Source: Tachypleus tridentatus (taxonomy: Eukaryota; Arthropoda; Merostomata; Xiphosura; Limulidae). From it: a DNA stretch of 64,000 nucleotides. The stretch covers positions 37,414,264 through 37,478,263 of the forward strand of contig NC_134834.1 in assembly GCF_004210375.1 (NCBI RefSeq), given 5' to 3'. Position 1 is the first letter of the stretch; the number at the start of each line of letters is the position of its first letter. Shown piece after piece: positions 34,841 through 45,990 of the stretch. Both the position numbers and the translations under genes were made by a program. Below the pieces are notes generated by a model. That model made no database searches and was not told where the DNA came from. It saw only the letters and a list, made by a program, of their open reading frames with translations.

Positions 34841-35891
34841 ATATGTTACGTCACGTTACGCTTGATTTCTCGAAATAGGAGAAGTCACAAAAGTCAAAAT
34901 ACATTTATCCAGATAGAATAGTTTGGTTACTCAAAGCTTATTACGAATATTATTCATCATTCTTCTGCTAAAAATAGATGGTGACCGTTGATAACAACAG
35001 ACATAGGACACAGTTTCTTTACTTTTTTTTTGAGAACCGAATGTGTTAAACGCTGTTTAGCGGAGGTATACTCTCTACTGAGTGTTTCTCTAGTTGAAAG
35101 ATGCAAATGATTTATAGTTTTAAAATCAAATGTTCCAAAGTTTTTGAGAGAAAATAAAATTACTATCTGTAATTAGAGAATTAGGCACGTTCCATAAACG
35201 TTATTATTATCAAGCCAACAGCCTCAAATAATATTTCATCTTTCATTTAATTTGCAAATAAATTTGTTGCATGAACCTTAAAATACGATTCATTTGTTTC
35301 AAAAAATGTAAAGGGTGTTTTGTGAATATTCAATATACATTTCACTATGTGCACAAACACGACACGCAATAATGTAAAGCAATATATGTATTTTAAACAA
35401 GAAATGTAACTTTTCCGGGTGTTATGTTTGCATGTATATAGACAACTTGCTTTTCCCTATGTGTTGACAGATACCATCCTACAATAGTGCCAACAACAGA
35501 GTGGTGAACATTTCTGGATGTTACACTGTCAAACAATGAAGCAAATTAGTGAAAGAAAATATTAGGTTTTTTGCTAAATTAATTGAAAGTATTAACACCA
35601 CAATTGAACACTTACAAGATTAAATAATCTACAAATAAGATATATAGCGATTAAAAGCTAAAAACTACAAAAATAACTTTTGTTTGTTAAAGACTTTTTA
35701 TTTGTAAGTTTTGTTTGCTCATTTCTGACAAGAAAAGAGGCTTATGATTTGGACTCAGCTGTTAAAGTGTTTTATCTTAGATCGCTGTACAAATCGACAT
35801 TCCATGGTTTGTATTCATCATTAGAATAAAATATTGAAGAATAAATTGATATATTATTGTTCTGAAATAATTAAATATTAAAAACTTAAAA

Positions 35892-36060
35892 ATTTGCTGT
35901 ACTGAAAAACCACGCCTTGAAACATCAGTTACATCACGACATCTACACTCACAATAAGAAACGTGCATGAAAAACAAGCACCTGGCAGGCTTCTTATTGT
36001 GAGATTAGACGTTGTGATGTAACTTGTGTTTCAAGATGTGGTTTTATCAATACAGCAAAT
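35892..36060. mobile_element. Inverted-repeat (MITE-like) element, about 169 bp
   Basis: Arms of about 70 bp are inverted copies of each other at roughly 80 per cent identity: ATTTGCTGTACTG...CACAATAAGAA on the left and TTCTTATTGTGAG...ATACAGCAAAT on the right. They enclose a loop of about 30 bases. No coding capacity. A short non-autonomous DNA transposon is the best guess. I see no clear target duplication. Confidence 0.75.
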
Positions 36061-36937
36061 GTCTTCGTACACTGAGACAATTTTGATTCTACGGGTGTTG
36101 TATCGCGGTAATAAGTGAGGATTTTGTAAAACCTATTTTATAGATGTACTATGCATCTTAGAAATATCTATATGTCAATTGATTAAGTGTTATGTTACAC
36201 GTTCATCTAAAGAACAACAATGAAACTCTCCACAATTTCAGTCAAGAGCAAGATAAAACCAGGCTTTCGCAGTGACCAGTGGATAACTACACGAAAGAAT
36301 AAATTACACGCGACTCCACAGTTTATCATGTAAGCGTTTAACATTTTATAGGTTCGTAAATGCTACTTGTAAGACCAGAGCTAATCACTTTAATAAGAAA
36401 AATGAATGATTTAGTGTGGCTTTGAAGGCGATGGTTCAGAAATTGTCTAACCATGCAACAAAAACTCTGGAGCTATGAGAAGATGTGAAAGAAAAGTTTG
36501 GAAGGATCATTAATCACGTGTACTAGAAGGACGGTCTGGCTTAGTACGTAGCATTTACAAGCTACGTTCAGCAGAGATCAACTAGTACCAGAAAGATTGG
36601 AGGCTGAAAAGACACCATTTCTAATGATTGTCTCCTACTTTTACTGTTTATCTTATATAAACCCTGCATACATGTACCTAAAATATGATTTTACAAACAG
36701 AGTGCAATACGTTCAAAACACACAGTTCTTTATTTGTCGTGTGCCAGCTAGTTTTTTATTTTTCATCATTATGAAATAATTAGTCATATAAAATATCAAA
36801 TAACCAGTTCTACGTGTTATTTTAGACTCGGAGTTTCTACCGAGTGTAAAACTGCTCTTTTACTCTTCATGTTTTTTTTTATGCTTTGAGTTTATATTGG
36901 AAATGGAGAGTTTGAAAATATGTTATTGATATCAATT
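36061..36937. other. Low-copy presumed intron
   Basis: AT-rich DNA with no recognisable exon, element or tandem repeat. Confidence 0.45.
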
Positions 36938-37212
36938 GGTTTGGTTTGTTTTGAATTTCGCACAAAGCTATACGAGGGCTGTCTGCGCTAGCCGTCACTA
37001 ATTTAGCAGTGTAATATTAGAAGGAAGGCAAATAGTTATCACCACCCACCGCCAGCGCTTGGGCTACTCTTTTACTAACAAACAGTGGGATTGACCGTCA
37101 CCTTATAAAGCCCCCACGGATGAAAGGGCTAGCATGTTTGGTGTGACGGGGATTCAAACTCGCGACCCTTAGCTTACGAGTCGAGTTCCTTAACCACGTG
37201 GCTCTGACGAGC
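36938..37212 (-). mobile_element. SINE-1 copy, moderately diverged
   Basis: Plus strand: GGTTTGGTTTGTTTTGAATT, CACCACCCACCGCCAGCG, GTGGGATTGACCGTCACC, then GGGGATTCAAACTCGCGACC and TACGAGTCGAGTTCC. The final head bases are diverged (GTGGCTCTGACGAGCT). No target duplication is recognised. Confidence 0.92.
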
Positions 37213-37627
37213 TGTACAAATATCGAAACGAATATTTGGTTCATCATGTTTGATTAGTTTTTAGTCTTTATTGAATGTAAAGTGCATGATTTAGAAACAT
37301 GTTTTATGGTTTTAATGTTATGAACCATATGAAAACCAACATAAAACAATAATAGAATATTTTATTTATGTTCTAATATTCAAAATGGAAAACACACTAC
37401 AAACAAATGTGGGGTGTAGGCATCTTTTGCTTTATTTATTTTAAAGTATTTCTTCAATATAATACCATATTGTGAGAATGTATGCCTTCTTATCATTAGA
37501 CGATGTCTCCTTGTAGAGATGAATAACATTGACTCTATTAAATTGTTTTATATCTTAAGAATAGATTTTAAAATCAAATCACTTTACTCCAGTTTCATGT
37601 TAATTAACCATGATGCTCCCTTCCCCA
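37213..37627. other. Low-copy presumed intron
   Basis: AT-rich DNA in which I see nothing recognisable. Confidence 0.4.
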
Positions 37628-37745
37628 GGTGCCACACTTGTAATCTGCGGATTTACAGTGCTATAATCCGTGTTTAGATACCCGTGGTGGGCAGAGAACA
37701 GATAGCCCATCGTGTAGCTTTCTTCTTAATTTCAAACAATCAATC
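37628..37745 (+). mobile_element. Short tRNA-like SINE (SINE-2a)
   Basis: Reads TAATCTGCGGATTTACAGTG, CGTGTTTAGATACCCGTGG, GGGCAGAGAACAGATAGCCC and GTGTAGCTTTCTTCTTAATT, then a CAAT-rich tail. The D-arm region (GTGCCACACTTGTAATC) is diverged. Confidence 0.83.
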
Positions 37746-37974
37746 AATTAACAATGTTGTAAATATGCCTGAAAGTACAAAGGTATTATAAAGAAACAGC
37801 CACAGAATAGATCTCAGATAAGCATTGGTAAACATAATCGAATTTGATGTTTGTTTGTTTTTGTATTCTCTATAATATTTGTTAGATTTGTGGAAACAAA
37901 GTGGATTATAATCCTCTGGAAGTCGGTAATAATATACCTTACATATTTTAAGTGCTGAATAAGTTCTTGCTGTC

Positions 37975-38112
37975 TGACGTGGCTTATTGGTTTGTGAGCC
38001 AGATTGTAAAGCTAAGGATCGGGTTCATGATCCGTTGCGGAAAATCGCGTTTCATATTTTGAAGCCATAGTTACGTTACGAGAGTGACGATCAAATACCA
38101 CTAAATTTAATT
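37975..38112 (+). mobile_element. Old SINE relative (SINE-3-like), truncated
   Basis: The tRNA-like head GACGTGGCTTATTGGTTTGT and AAAGCTAAGGATCGGGTTC is followed by GTTACGTTACGAGAGTGACG and ATCAAATACCACTA. The latter parallels GCGTTATAATGTGACGGTCA and ATCCCACTA of SINE-1. The rest of the middle domain is absent. Confidence 0.5.
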
Positions 38113-38660
38113 AAAGCAGCCAACATGTTGCTTTGAGGACTAGTATTTAAGTATATTAAAATATGCATTCGGTTTGACAGTTTCCAAATTATAGTAAACT
38201 GGTTTAAGTATAGCAAATTAATTTATCAAATAAAATGGTTTTATTGCAGTATAGGATCAGTTCCAATTTTATGATTTAGGCCTAGCGGACGGAAACACGA
38301 AATCTTAAAACTATTTGAAGTTCTATTTTTGTTTAGTCTGAGAGCGGCCCAGTGGTTAGCCTGTCATGGCAGTTGTTGGTATGTTACAGTTGTCTTCTCT
38401 TTACTCCATCGTTTTAAAAATCGGAACAGCTAGTGCTGATAGTTGTCATTTAATTTTCTGTGAACTCAAACAAAACTTGAGAACAAGCTACTTGTCAGAG
38501 AAATATGATGTTTATAACCTAAATGGTGGGCGGAGTTTACACAAACAACAGTGCTTCAGTTAGCAACACTTGATTGTATTTATAAAAAAAAAAGTGTCTC
38601 GTACGTTATATTCTATATTTTCCAATTAAAAATAATGCTTGAAATATTATCATAACGTTT
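38113..38660. other. Low-copy presumed intron
   Basis: AT-rich DNA. A weak tRNA-like GCGGCCCAGTGGTTAGCCTG at 38,344 may be a SINE head remnant. No exon is recognised. Confidence 0.4.
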
Positions 38661-39605
38661 GTTTACTGTAAAGTGATGTTTATTCCTTAGAGTTTGTTTA
38701 ATATAGATTATTTTTCTACTAGAGAGTGGCGTTGATTTACGAGAGAGCAAGGTTTATTTACTCGAGTTCCCTTGTTGTAAAGTAACGTTTATTCGCTAGA
38801 TAATGGTGTCTCTTTAGCGTAGAGTGACTTTTCTTTAGTAGAAAACGATATTTCTCTATTAAAGAGTAGAGTTTTTTTTTACATTTGTTTATTAAAGAAT
38901 GATAGATGTTGAATAGTGAGTGGTATTTGTTTACCAGAGACTGTTTGCTAAAGTGATGTTTGCTCACTAGAGAGTGACGTTTGGTTAGTAGTGACAGACG
39001 TTTGCTTAATAAAGAATCATATTTATTTAGTAGTGAGAGATGCTTCTTAACAAAGAGTTTTGTTTGTTCATTACAGATAGTTTACTAGAGAATGGGGTTT
39101 CTTTGTTAAAGATTTTCAGTTATCTACTAAATAGTGACGATTATTTACTAGTTGATCGCGTATATTTACCAGGGACTTACGTTAAATTTTATAGTAGAGT
39201 GACGTTTGTTTACCTGGTAGTATCCTTTATTAGAGGTTTCGAATTGTGACTCGTAAGTAATTCTACTCGTTACGTTATATCACTTGCGAGGATGACGCTT
39301 GTTTACAAAAGGGTGATGTTTCTAAACCTAGATGTTTAGATGTTGACTAGAATATAAAGTTTGGTCATTAAAGAGTGACTCGTGTTTGACCAGAGGGTAG
39401 AGTGTTCATTGAAAGGTAATGTTTGTTGAAAAGATGATACATGTGTTTTTAAACATTATTATATATTTTTTACTGGGAAGTGATAATTATTCCATAGGTG
39501 TCACTAGAGGTTTACGAGTTGATGGTACTTATTAACAGTAAAGTGTTCATTGTTCACTAAACAATGATACGTTTGTGGAAGAGAATGACTTTTACTTACC
39601 AACTG
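38660..39605. repeat. Degenerate tandem array, unit about 20-25 bp
   Basis: Variants of AGAGTGACGTTTGTTTACTA recur throughout, for example AAAGTAACGTTTATTCGCTA, AAAGTGATGTTTGCTCACTA, AGAGTGACGTTTGGTTAGTA and TAGTGACGATTATTTACTA. Spacing varies by several bases and substitutions are many, so this is an old, no longer homogenised minisatellite. Open frames here (about 69 codons on each strand) are repeat-derived. Confidence 0.8.
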
Positions 39606-40739
39606 ATGACTCCCGTCAAATTGTCAGTAGTTTAAATGACCCAATTAAGTAGTCATTCTTCGACCATTTGTTGTTCCGACATCATTTGTGTCAACTATTT
39701 TTCTTGTTCAAATCTGATATAACATTTTGACATTTTAAACTCGCATTATATATGATACATACCAATGCATATTATAATGCATAATAAATGTTATTTTTTC
39801 AAATTAAAAAATCCGTTTATTGGTTCCATAATCTCATGAACTGTAAAAGAGACTAGTTAAAATTGTCAAACTAATGTTTTTAATGGTCTATTAAATTACA
39901 CCTTATTTAGTTTTGATTTGTAGATGTCTCTACATACCATACATAAATTTCATAGCAAATGCTTAAACGTGGGACGTTGTTGACTTCAATATCCATATCT
40001 GGATGTTTAAACTTTCTTCATTTGTGAGGTTTGTTAGCACAGTTGTATGTATCTCAAACAATGGGTGGTTCTTACTTTAACAGATACTGTTGTTATTTAC
40101 CTTTTTTGTATCCCAGTTTACTTTGTATTTAATGCTCTTTGCTTTTCTGTTTTTAGTCGCATTGTTCTTAGTAAAGTTTATATATGTATGTAGTTTCACA
40201 TATTGCAAATGTCTTCCAGCCCCAATCAAGAACACTTTTAGTCAAATACGTAGCTCCTTCTGGTAAACCGGGTGTTGTAGTAAATCAGTATTCATGGCAT
40301 TGGTATTGCCAAACCTATACACATTATCTATAAATAGTCTGAACTGTCAAAATGAAGAACATTCTAACGTTGCCTTTGTCAATAAATCTAGTATAATGTG
40401 TGTCAGAATCTAGCAATACTATATATCAAAATGATTTCATGATCATGTGTCCTACCTGTAATATAAGATGTCCATAGAAATCAAAACGCAGTGACTTAGA
40501 TGTCATCCAAACCATAGAGACTAAGAGCTTAGTGTTTCCCCTTTTCCAAGTCATAGTTAGTTTGTAATGGTCCTTCGTTCACTTGCGTGCGAACATAAAT
40601 TTGAATTTGTTAAAGTCAGCTACCAAAAAGCTCAAACACAAAACGAATATAAAAACTGTCAAAATCATGAAATCTACGAGTGTAGTGGGCTTCCTGTCAG
40701 ACGAATAACATACTGGTATCCTTATTTTATTTGGGAAGG
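39606..40739. other. Low-copy presumed intron
   Basis: AT-rich DNA with no recognised element. A 116-codon plus-strand open frame starts at 40,567 and runs into the 45-bp repeat. Its non-repeat part has no similarity I know. Confidence 0.4.
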
Positions 40740-40751
40740 AAGAACAGTGGG

Positions 40752-40892
40752 AAAATTTCTGTATAAACAGAATACATCTAAGAAATATATGAGTAATTTG
40801 TATATGTATAAACAGAATACACCCAAGAAATATAAAAATAATTTGTTTTTGTATAAACAAGATAAATCCAAGAAATATAAAAGTAATTTGCT
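40752..40892. repeat. 45-bp minisatellite, three copies
   Basis: Three copies of TGTATAAACAGAATACACCC followed by AAGAAATATAAAAGTAATTT, each about 45 bp. They keep one frame open, giving a 15-residue repeat with core YKQNT-KKYK-NL inside the open frame 40,567-40,917. A protein role is possible but unsupported. The period being a multiple of three is enough to explain the open frame. Confidence 0.85.
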
Positions 40893-40917
40893 CATTGGTG
40901 TTTTCTTCTATTTCTAG

Positions 40918-42100
40918 AGTGATTCTTTAACATTCTTTATTGGTGAGAGAATGTCAAGTTTCTATGTTTTAAATAAATCACACAACATGCTACTGAATCT
41001 TCATGTTTTGTAATTAAGATCTTCCTACTGTTAGAAGTTGAATGCATGAACCATAAAAAATACCTGTAGAAGTTGAATATATATATATATACACACACAA
41101 AGATTTAATCTTAATATCCTACACGTGTTACGTCATTGAAGCTAGTTGATCGTATTCTGTCTGAAATAAATCAACTTTCATGTCTAATGATAAAACTTAT
41201 TATTACCTAGATAATACCCTAAAATATAAAATGTTTGTTTGATTTAATAAAAAGTGTCGACCGCGAGGATCAAACCCGAATTTTAGCGTTAAAGGCTCTG
41301 AAGGTTATTACTGAGCCAAAAGAATGAAAATTAAAACAAGGTTTATATATTTGGCCAGTTCGTGCAGCAAAACAAAATAACACGTTCACAAAGGATTGTT
41401 GTCTGAATAATTTTGATGCAACGATCTTGACAACAAAGGTGATATTTCAAAATGCAGTTCTATCAGCGTTTCAAGCCGCTTACTATAGCAAATAAAATTG
41501 GTTGCTTACGCCAATTTTAAAAACAAAGAAAAGAACTCCAAAAATGATCTCCAAAAGACACATGTGTTTCGAAGCTTTCTAAAATAAGCTGGTGAATCAT
41601 CATTAAAATATTCAGACAATAATAAAAAGCGATCTAATAGCAATGCTTATTTTATTAGCTTTGTTATTGAAAAATATTTTAAAACTAAACGACTATACTG
41701 TTATAATGCATCGGAAATGACCAAAGAATGTTGAATTTTTTTTTCTTTTCACTTCAGAACTCGTCGTAGGGGTTTGATCCTTATCAAAACATACGTTTCT
41801 CCTACAACTTGCAACATGAATCTCTCTGTGTACCTTAATGTTATGACTTTTTATTATACATTATTTTAATCATAAAGCACGTTTTATTTTATCCATATAC
41901 GTTGTTTGAAATGAAAATCAGAAGAAATCCTTATAAATAATTTGTTATTATGATGATATTGTGACAGTTGCTAAATTATCTATTAAAATGTATCTTCTCA
42001 TTGTGGAGTAAAAACAACTTCGTGTTTTCTTATATTTTAATTAGTTCGTTGATAATTTTAGTTAGGCAATTTTTAAATCAGAATAAATCGAATTGTATAA
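40918..42100. other. Low-copy presumed intron
   Basis: AT-rich DNA. A short TA/CA run lies at 41,078-41,099. A possible tRNA-like remnant lies at 41,255-41,330. No exon is recognised. Confidence 0.4.
41255..41330 (-). mobile_element. Possible SINE-2b head remnant
   Basis: Plus strand CGACCGCGAGGATCAAACCC, GAATTTTAGCGTTAAAGG and TACTGAGCC resemble the reversed T-arm and head of SINE-2b (CCACCGAGGGGAATCGAAC, TTTTAGCGTTGTAAATC). Short and diverged. Confidence 0.4.
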
Positions 42101-42580
42101 AACCAAAACTAAAACAAGTGCATCATAAGGTTTAGCCTTATTAAAAGAAGCTAAAATAAGTACATTACCAGGCATATCTTTATTAGAAAGAAAATAAAAC
42201 AAGTACATCTCGCGGCTGGCCTTACTAAAAGAAGGTAAAACATATACAAATAAGTACTTTTGCATAGTAAAATAAGGTAAAACAAGTTTAATCTTACGAG
42301 AAGAAGTTAAATAGTATATCACAAGATTTAGGTTTAATTAAAGAAGCTAGTAAGTACTTTACAAGAATTAGTTTATGAAAAGAAGCTAAAAAGTACACCA
42401 CAAGTTTAGCCTTATTACAAGAAGCTTAAAAATACATTACAAAGTTTAGCTTTATCAAAAAGATGTTAAAACATGTACATCACGAGGCTTAGTTTTTTAA
42501 AAAAGCTCAAACAAGTGCATAATGAGATTTAGCTTTATGAAAAGAAATTCAAATAAGTACAACACAAAATTTTCATGAGT
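42100..42580. repeat. Degenerate tandem array, unit about 40 bp
   Basis: About eleven imperfect copies of AAGCTAAAACAAGTACATCA followed by CAAGGTTTAGCCTTATTAAA. Landmarks AAGTACAT, TTTAGC-TTAT and AAAAGAAG recur about every 38-42 bases, apart from an irregular stretch near 42.25-42.35 kb. Old and not homogenised. An 86-codon minus-strand frame over it is repeat-derived. Confidence 0.85.
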
Positions 42581-42698
42581 TAACTTCCAATTTTTGAGTC
42601 ACATACACAGACACATTCTGATATATTATAAATAGAATATCAAGTTAACATTGTGATATATTGTACAGTGTAGGCTTATTTAACTCAGAGATGTGGTT

Positions 42699-42842
42699 TA
42701 ATGTACAGAGTGTGTGTGTTTTTCTTATAGCAGAGCCACATCAGGCTATCTGCTGAGTCCACCGAGGGGAATCCAACCCCTGAGTTTAGCGTTGTAAATC
42801 CGTATATTTACTGCTGCATCAGCGGGGGACTAATGTATGGAG
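42699..42842 (-). mobile_element. Short tRNA-like SINE (SINE-2b)
   Basis: Plus strand: TGTGTGTTTTTCTTATAGC, TCAGGCTATCTGCTGAGTCC, ACCGAGGGGAATCCAACCCC and AGCGTTGTAAATCCG. The head end is GCATCAGCGGGGGAC. Flanks TAATGTACAGAG (42,699) and TAATGTATGGAG (42,831) form an imperfect target duplication with two mismatches. The CA-type tail distinguishes it from SINE-2a. Confidence 0.85.
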
Positions 42843-42937
42843 AAGGCATAATTAACTAAAAGATGTAACGTGTATACCAAGGTAACTCAGCGATATCTTG
42901 TGATGTTTTTTCCCCCTTCGTTCTAATAAGAGTCTAT

Positions 42938-43242
42938 GCATATGTTGTGGCCTGGCATGGCCGAGCGCGTAAGGCGTGCGACTCGTAATCCGAGGGTCGC
43001 GGGTTCGCGCCCGCGTCGCGCTAAAACATGCTCGCCCTCCCAGTCGTGGGGGCGTTATAATGTGACGGTCAATCCCACTATTCGTTGGTAAAAGAGTAGC
43101 CCAAGAGTTGGCGGTGGGTGGTGATGACTAGTTGCCTTCCCTCTAGTCTTACACTTCTAAATTAGGGACGGCTAGCACAGATAGCCTTCGAGTAGCTTTG
43201 TGCGAAATTCCAAAAACAAACAAACAAACAAGCATATGTTGT
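42938..43242 (+). mobile_element. SINE-1 copy, complete, with 11-bp target duplication
   Basis: The most intact copy. The head runs from GGCCTGGCATGGCCGAGCGC, with GACTCGTAATCCGAGG and box-B-like GGGTTCGCGCCCG, through the complete middle to GCGAAATTCC and (CAAA)n. Perfect flanking repeats GCATATGTTGT lie at 42,938-42,948 and 43,232-43,242. This subtype carries CTCCCAG where others have CTTTCAG. Confidence 0.96.
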
Positions 43243-44456
43243 TTAATTCAAGCTCTTTAATTTCTTAATGTGTTTGATTTCATGTCGTACATGTCTATTC
43301 GATTACTGTATCTTCTCCATGTTGCTTTTTATTTACTCACTTGATACATATTGGTATGGACATTAGTGTTACACCTTTGATCGTGACGTAATATATAAGC
43401 AACCTTCAGTCAAGTAACTGTAAACCAAACATGCCTGATTTCTGATCGACATTCATTCTGTAAGAAAGAACTGACCACAAGAGATGTCTGGACGTCATTA
43501 AAATGTCATATAATGCGGTGGTTTGTCCTCATCCCACCCGAGACATCTTGTCTACTCTCATTTATATCCAGTTTCACAGAACCATTCGCAATATCTCCCT
43601 TTTTATTAATGTCTTTTTTTGCGTAAGACATGTTGAGACATTCCATAGTTTACTTCAGATATATCTTAGTTAACTAATTGATGATACTCAGGCCTAAATA
43701 AGAAAAAAAACATAAGATTCTTGCACATTTGTCATAACGCCTCCTGGGTGAGATCTGGTTGATCGTGTGCATTTATATCTTTCATAGAATTTACGAAATG
43801 TTTTTTATTAACACAAAATGTATATGAGTTTCAGCTCTTTTTGAAGCAAACATTATATAGACTGGTGTAATGGAGATAACAAGTTGAACTGGAAATAGTT
43901 ACCGACTTTAATGTAGGTTTTCTTTGTGCTCCTCTATAGCATTGCAGGCAGCATATTTTGTGTTTACAGTTTTCACACGTATGCGTTATTTTACTATTTT
44001 ACTTTATTCAGTGCATTAAAACATAATTAGAAATATTTTTATCATTAACTAAAGCAGCTGTCCTATCATATAAAAAATCTGGTTTTCACAATGTTATTAA
44101 TAAACCACAATATCGTTAAACAAGTTATTGTTGTGAAATAATAATTGAATAAAATAAATTTATATAAAGTAGTTGAAACTGATATTCATTTAAATATATC
44201 TGTCGTATTGATCAATCGCTAGATGTCACCGAATTGTTTTTTTTTAAAGTGTTTATGACCAAATTCATTTCTAGTTTGTTATTATTATCATTACTGGGAT
44301 ATTATTTATTATTAGTATTGGCATTACAGGACGTTTATTTATTCTGACTTTTTGTTCGGAATATTTGAACAGTTTTATTCATTTCTCGGTTTTGTTATAT
44401 TTTTAGTATAACGTTAGTGTTCTGGTTCATATTGTTTATAGCAAACACTCTTTTAG
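43243..44456. other. Low-copy presumed intron
   Basis: AT-rich DNA with no exon or element recognised. Confidence 0.45.
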
Positions 44457-44730
44457 GCCCGGCATGACCAGGTGGTTAAGGCACTCGACTCGTAATCCGA
44501 GGATCGTGGGTTCGAATCCCCGTCCCACCAAACATGCTCTCCATTTCAGTCATGGGAGCGTTATGAGGTGACAGTCAATCCCACTAATTGTTGGTAAAAA
44601 GTAGCCCAAGAGTTGGCGGTGGGTGGTGATGACTAGCTGCCTTTCCTCTAGTCTTACACTGCTAAATTAGGGACGGCTAGCGCAGATAACCTTCGTGTAG
44701 CTTTGCGCGAAATTCAAAACAAACAAACAA
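44457..44730 (+). mobile_element. SINE-1 copy, complete
   Basis: Head GGCCCGGCATGACCAGGTGG, TTAAGGCACTCGACTCG and GGGTTCGAATCCCCGTC is the copy closest to a canonical tRNA, ending CCCACCAAAC. The middle and (CAAA)n tail are complete. No clear target duplication. Head details (CCAGGTGGTTAAGGCA, TTCGAATCC) differ from the GCCGAGCGC/TTCGCGCCC subtype, so at least two source lineages exist. Confidence 0.95.
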
Positions 44731-45060
44731 TACATGCTTGTTCTTCTTGACTTCTAGAAAGCTTTTGTCAATGATGTAAAAACCTGATACCACATTAAAG
44801 TTGTCATCCGTAAGTGTTTCGTGCAACATAATGTGCCTCAAGCCTCAAAATGTCTTGGTCGTTATTTCATTTCACAGAGTACTTTGTAAAGACTTTAATA
44901 GTGTGTATTGATACAATGGAGTTATTCCGAGGTCTGTACATGCGCATTACCAGTTGATTCACAGATGGCCACTTGCGAGGGTGGGATAGTTTACATCTTT
45001 GTGATTTGGTTTGCTGGATAGTGAATTTATCCTGTCGATTTCTTCTCTTATCTTATTTGT
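44731..45060. other. Region beyond hAT remnant, possibly its decayed C-terminus
   Basis: Lies between the SINE and the recognisable hAT transposase. No hAT dimerisation motif could be read with confidence on the minus strand. Confidence 0.35.
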
Positions 45061-45069
45061 GAAGATCTG

Positions 45070-45860
45070 TGATATAATCCACAATCACTCGAAACTATTT
45101 TTGTCTCAACAGTCGTTGAGGGTCTTGATGTTGAGGTCCGCGTCTCTCCTGATGGTGATTATCTAATACAGTATTTAACAATATTACCTTCAGGAGGAAC
45201 AATTCAAACACAAATTCAAAATCACAAACAACATTTAGAAGTGCAGTGTTGTCAGTATACGGCTTAACGTCGTTGTCACGAAGAGAGTTTGACGATTTTT
45301 CGCATGTATTAAGTGATGGTTTTCACTGTCTCTCGTTGACATGACCATCTAGTTACACTCAAGGACTTTAATGTAATAACGATGTGACCGTAATCTATCT
45401 GAACATTTTCGAACAGAACGCAGTGTTTTGGACTCGCTTACAACAAACTATAAAGGCTTTGGATTGCCCCGAACGCGTTTTTAAGAAACCCTGTGTCACT
45501 CACACTATCCTGCAGCGCGAGGTTGAAGAAATGATGATAACAATGTTTATATATTCCTCACCCTTTCGTTGCAGTCGCTACTCCTTTAAGAGCGCCACTC
45601 AGATTAGACGCATCATCAAAACAAAACACTCGCCGACAACTTCAGACTGTCCACTGATAACACTTTTCAAGAGTTTGTATGACATTTCATCTTCAGTTGA
45701 TGCCATCGAGAAGAATTCGATGAATGCCACTTTCGTTTTATCCTCTAAAGTGCCATTTGGTCTGTTTGGTTGGTATCCCACGTTTAATCCACGATTATTC
45801 CAAACTTTTTTATCATCAGCACATCGCAGATGATCTGTTTGACAACAAGATTACAAGACA
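45070..45860 (-). pseudogene. hAT-superfamily / ZMYM1-like (DUF4371) transposase pseudogene
   Basis: Read on the minus strand in successive frames: CADDKKVWNNRG and FIEFFSMASTEDE; CFDDASNLSG (45,594-45,623); HCYHHFFNLALQDSV (45,501-45,545); FGAIQSLYSLL; SVTRWSCQRETVK (45,321-45,359); and EFVFELFLLKVILLNTVLDN near 45,190. This order matches hAT-type transposases and their domesticated ZMYM1-like relatives as I know them: a CFDGAS-M-G block, an HC-H-LNL-L block, then S-TRWSC. Stop codons and frame changes break it, for example after KGVATATKG and SLYSLL. It therefore cannot make a full protein. The 149-codon frame on the opposite strand over the same bases is a shadow. Confidence 0.85.
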
Positions 45861-45990
45861 AGTGTAGACTCTCTATACAAGATGGCAGGAAAGAAAACGT
45901 TTCAAGACAAGTGTAGATTCTCTGTGCAAGGTGGCAAAAATGAAAATGAAAACGTTTAAAGACAAGTGTAAATTCTTTATGGCAAGAGAG
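45855..45990. repeat. Three tandem copies of a 49-55 bp unit
   Basis: AAGACAAGTGTAGATTCTCT recurs at 45,855, 45,904 and 45,959, joined by GCAAGGTGGCA and GAAAACGTTT. It lies at the 5' edge of the hAT remnant. Confidence 0.85.

Larger units (their letters stand above)
33747..35891. other. Low-copy presumed intron
   Basis: AT-rich DNA. It includes a partial 30-bp repeat unit at 33,770, a SINE-2 fragment at 34,598-34,676 and a 32-bp duplication at 34,777-34,840. Open frames at 33.9-34.2 kb on both strands are unrecognised. Confidence 0.45.

Noticed and set aside
45384..45833. 149-codon plus-strand open frame, longest in the window
   Set aside because: The opposite strand carries recognisable hAT/ZMYM1 transposase motifs over the same bases, so the plus-strand frame is a shadow.
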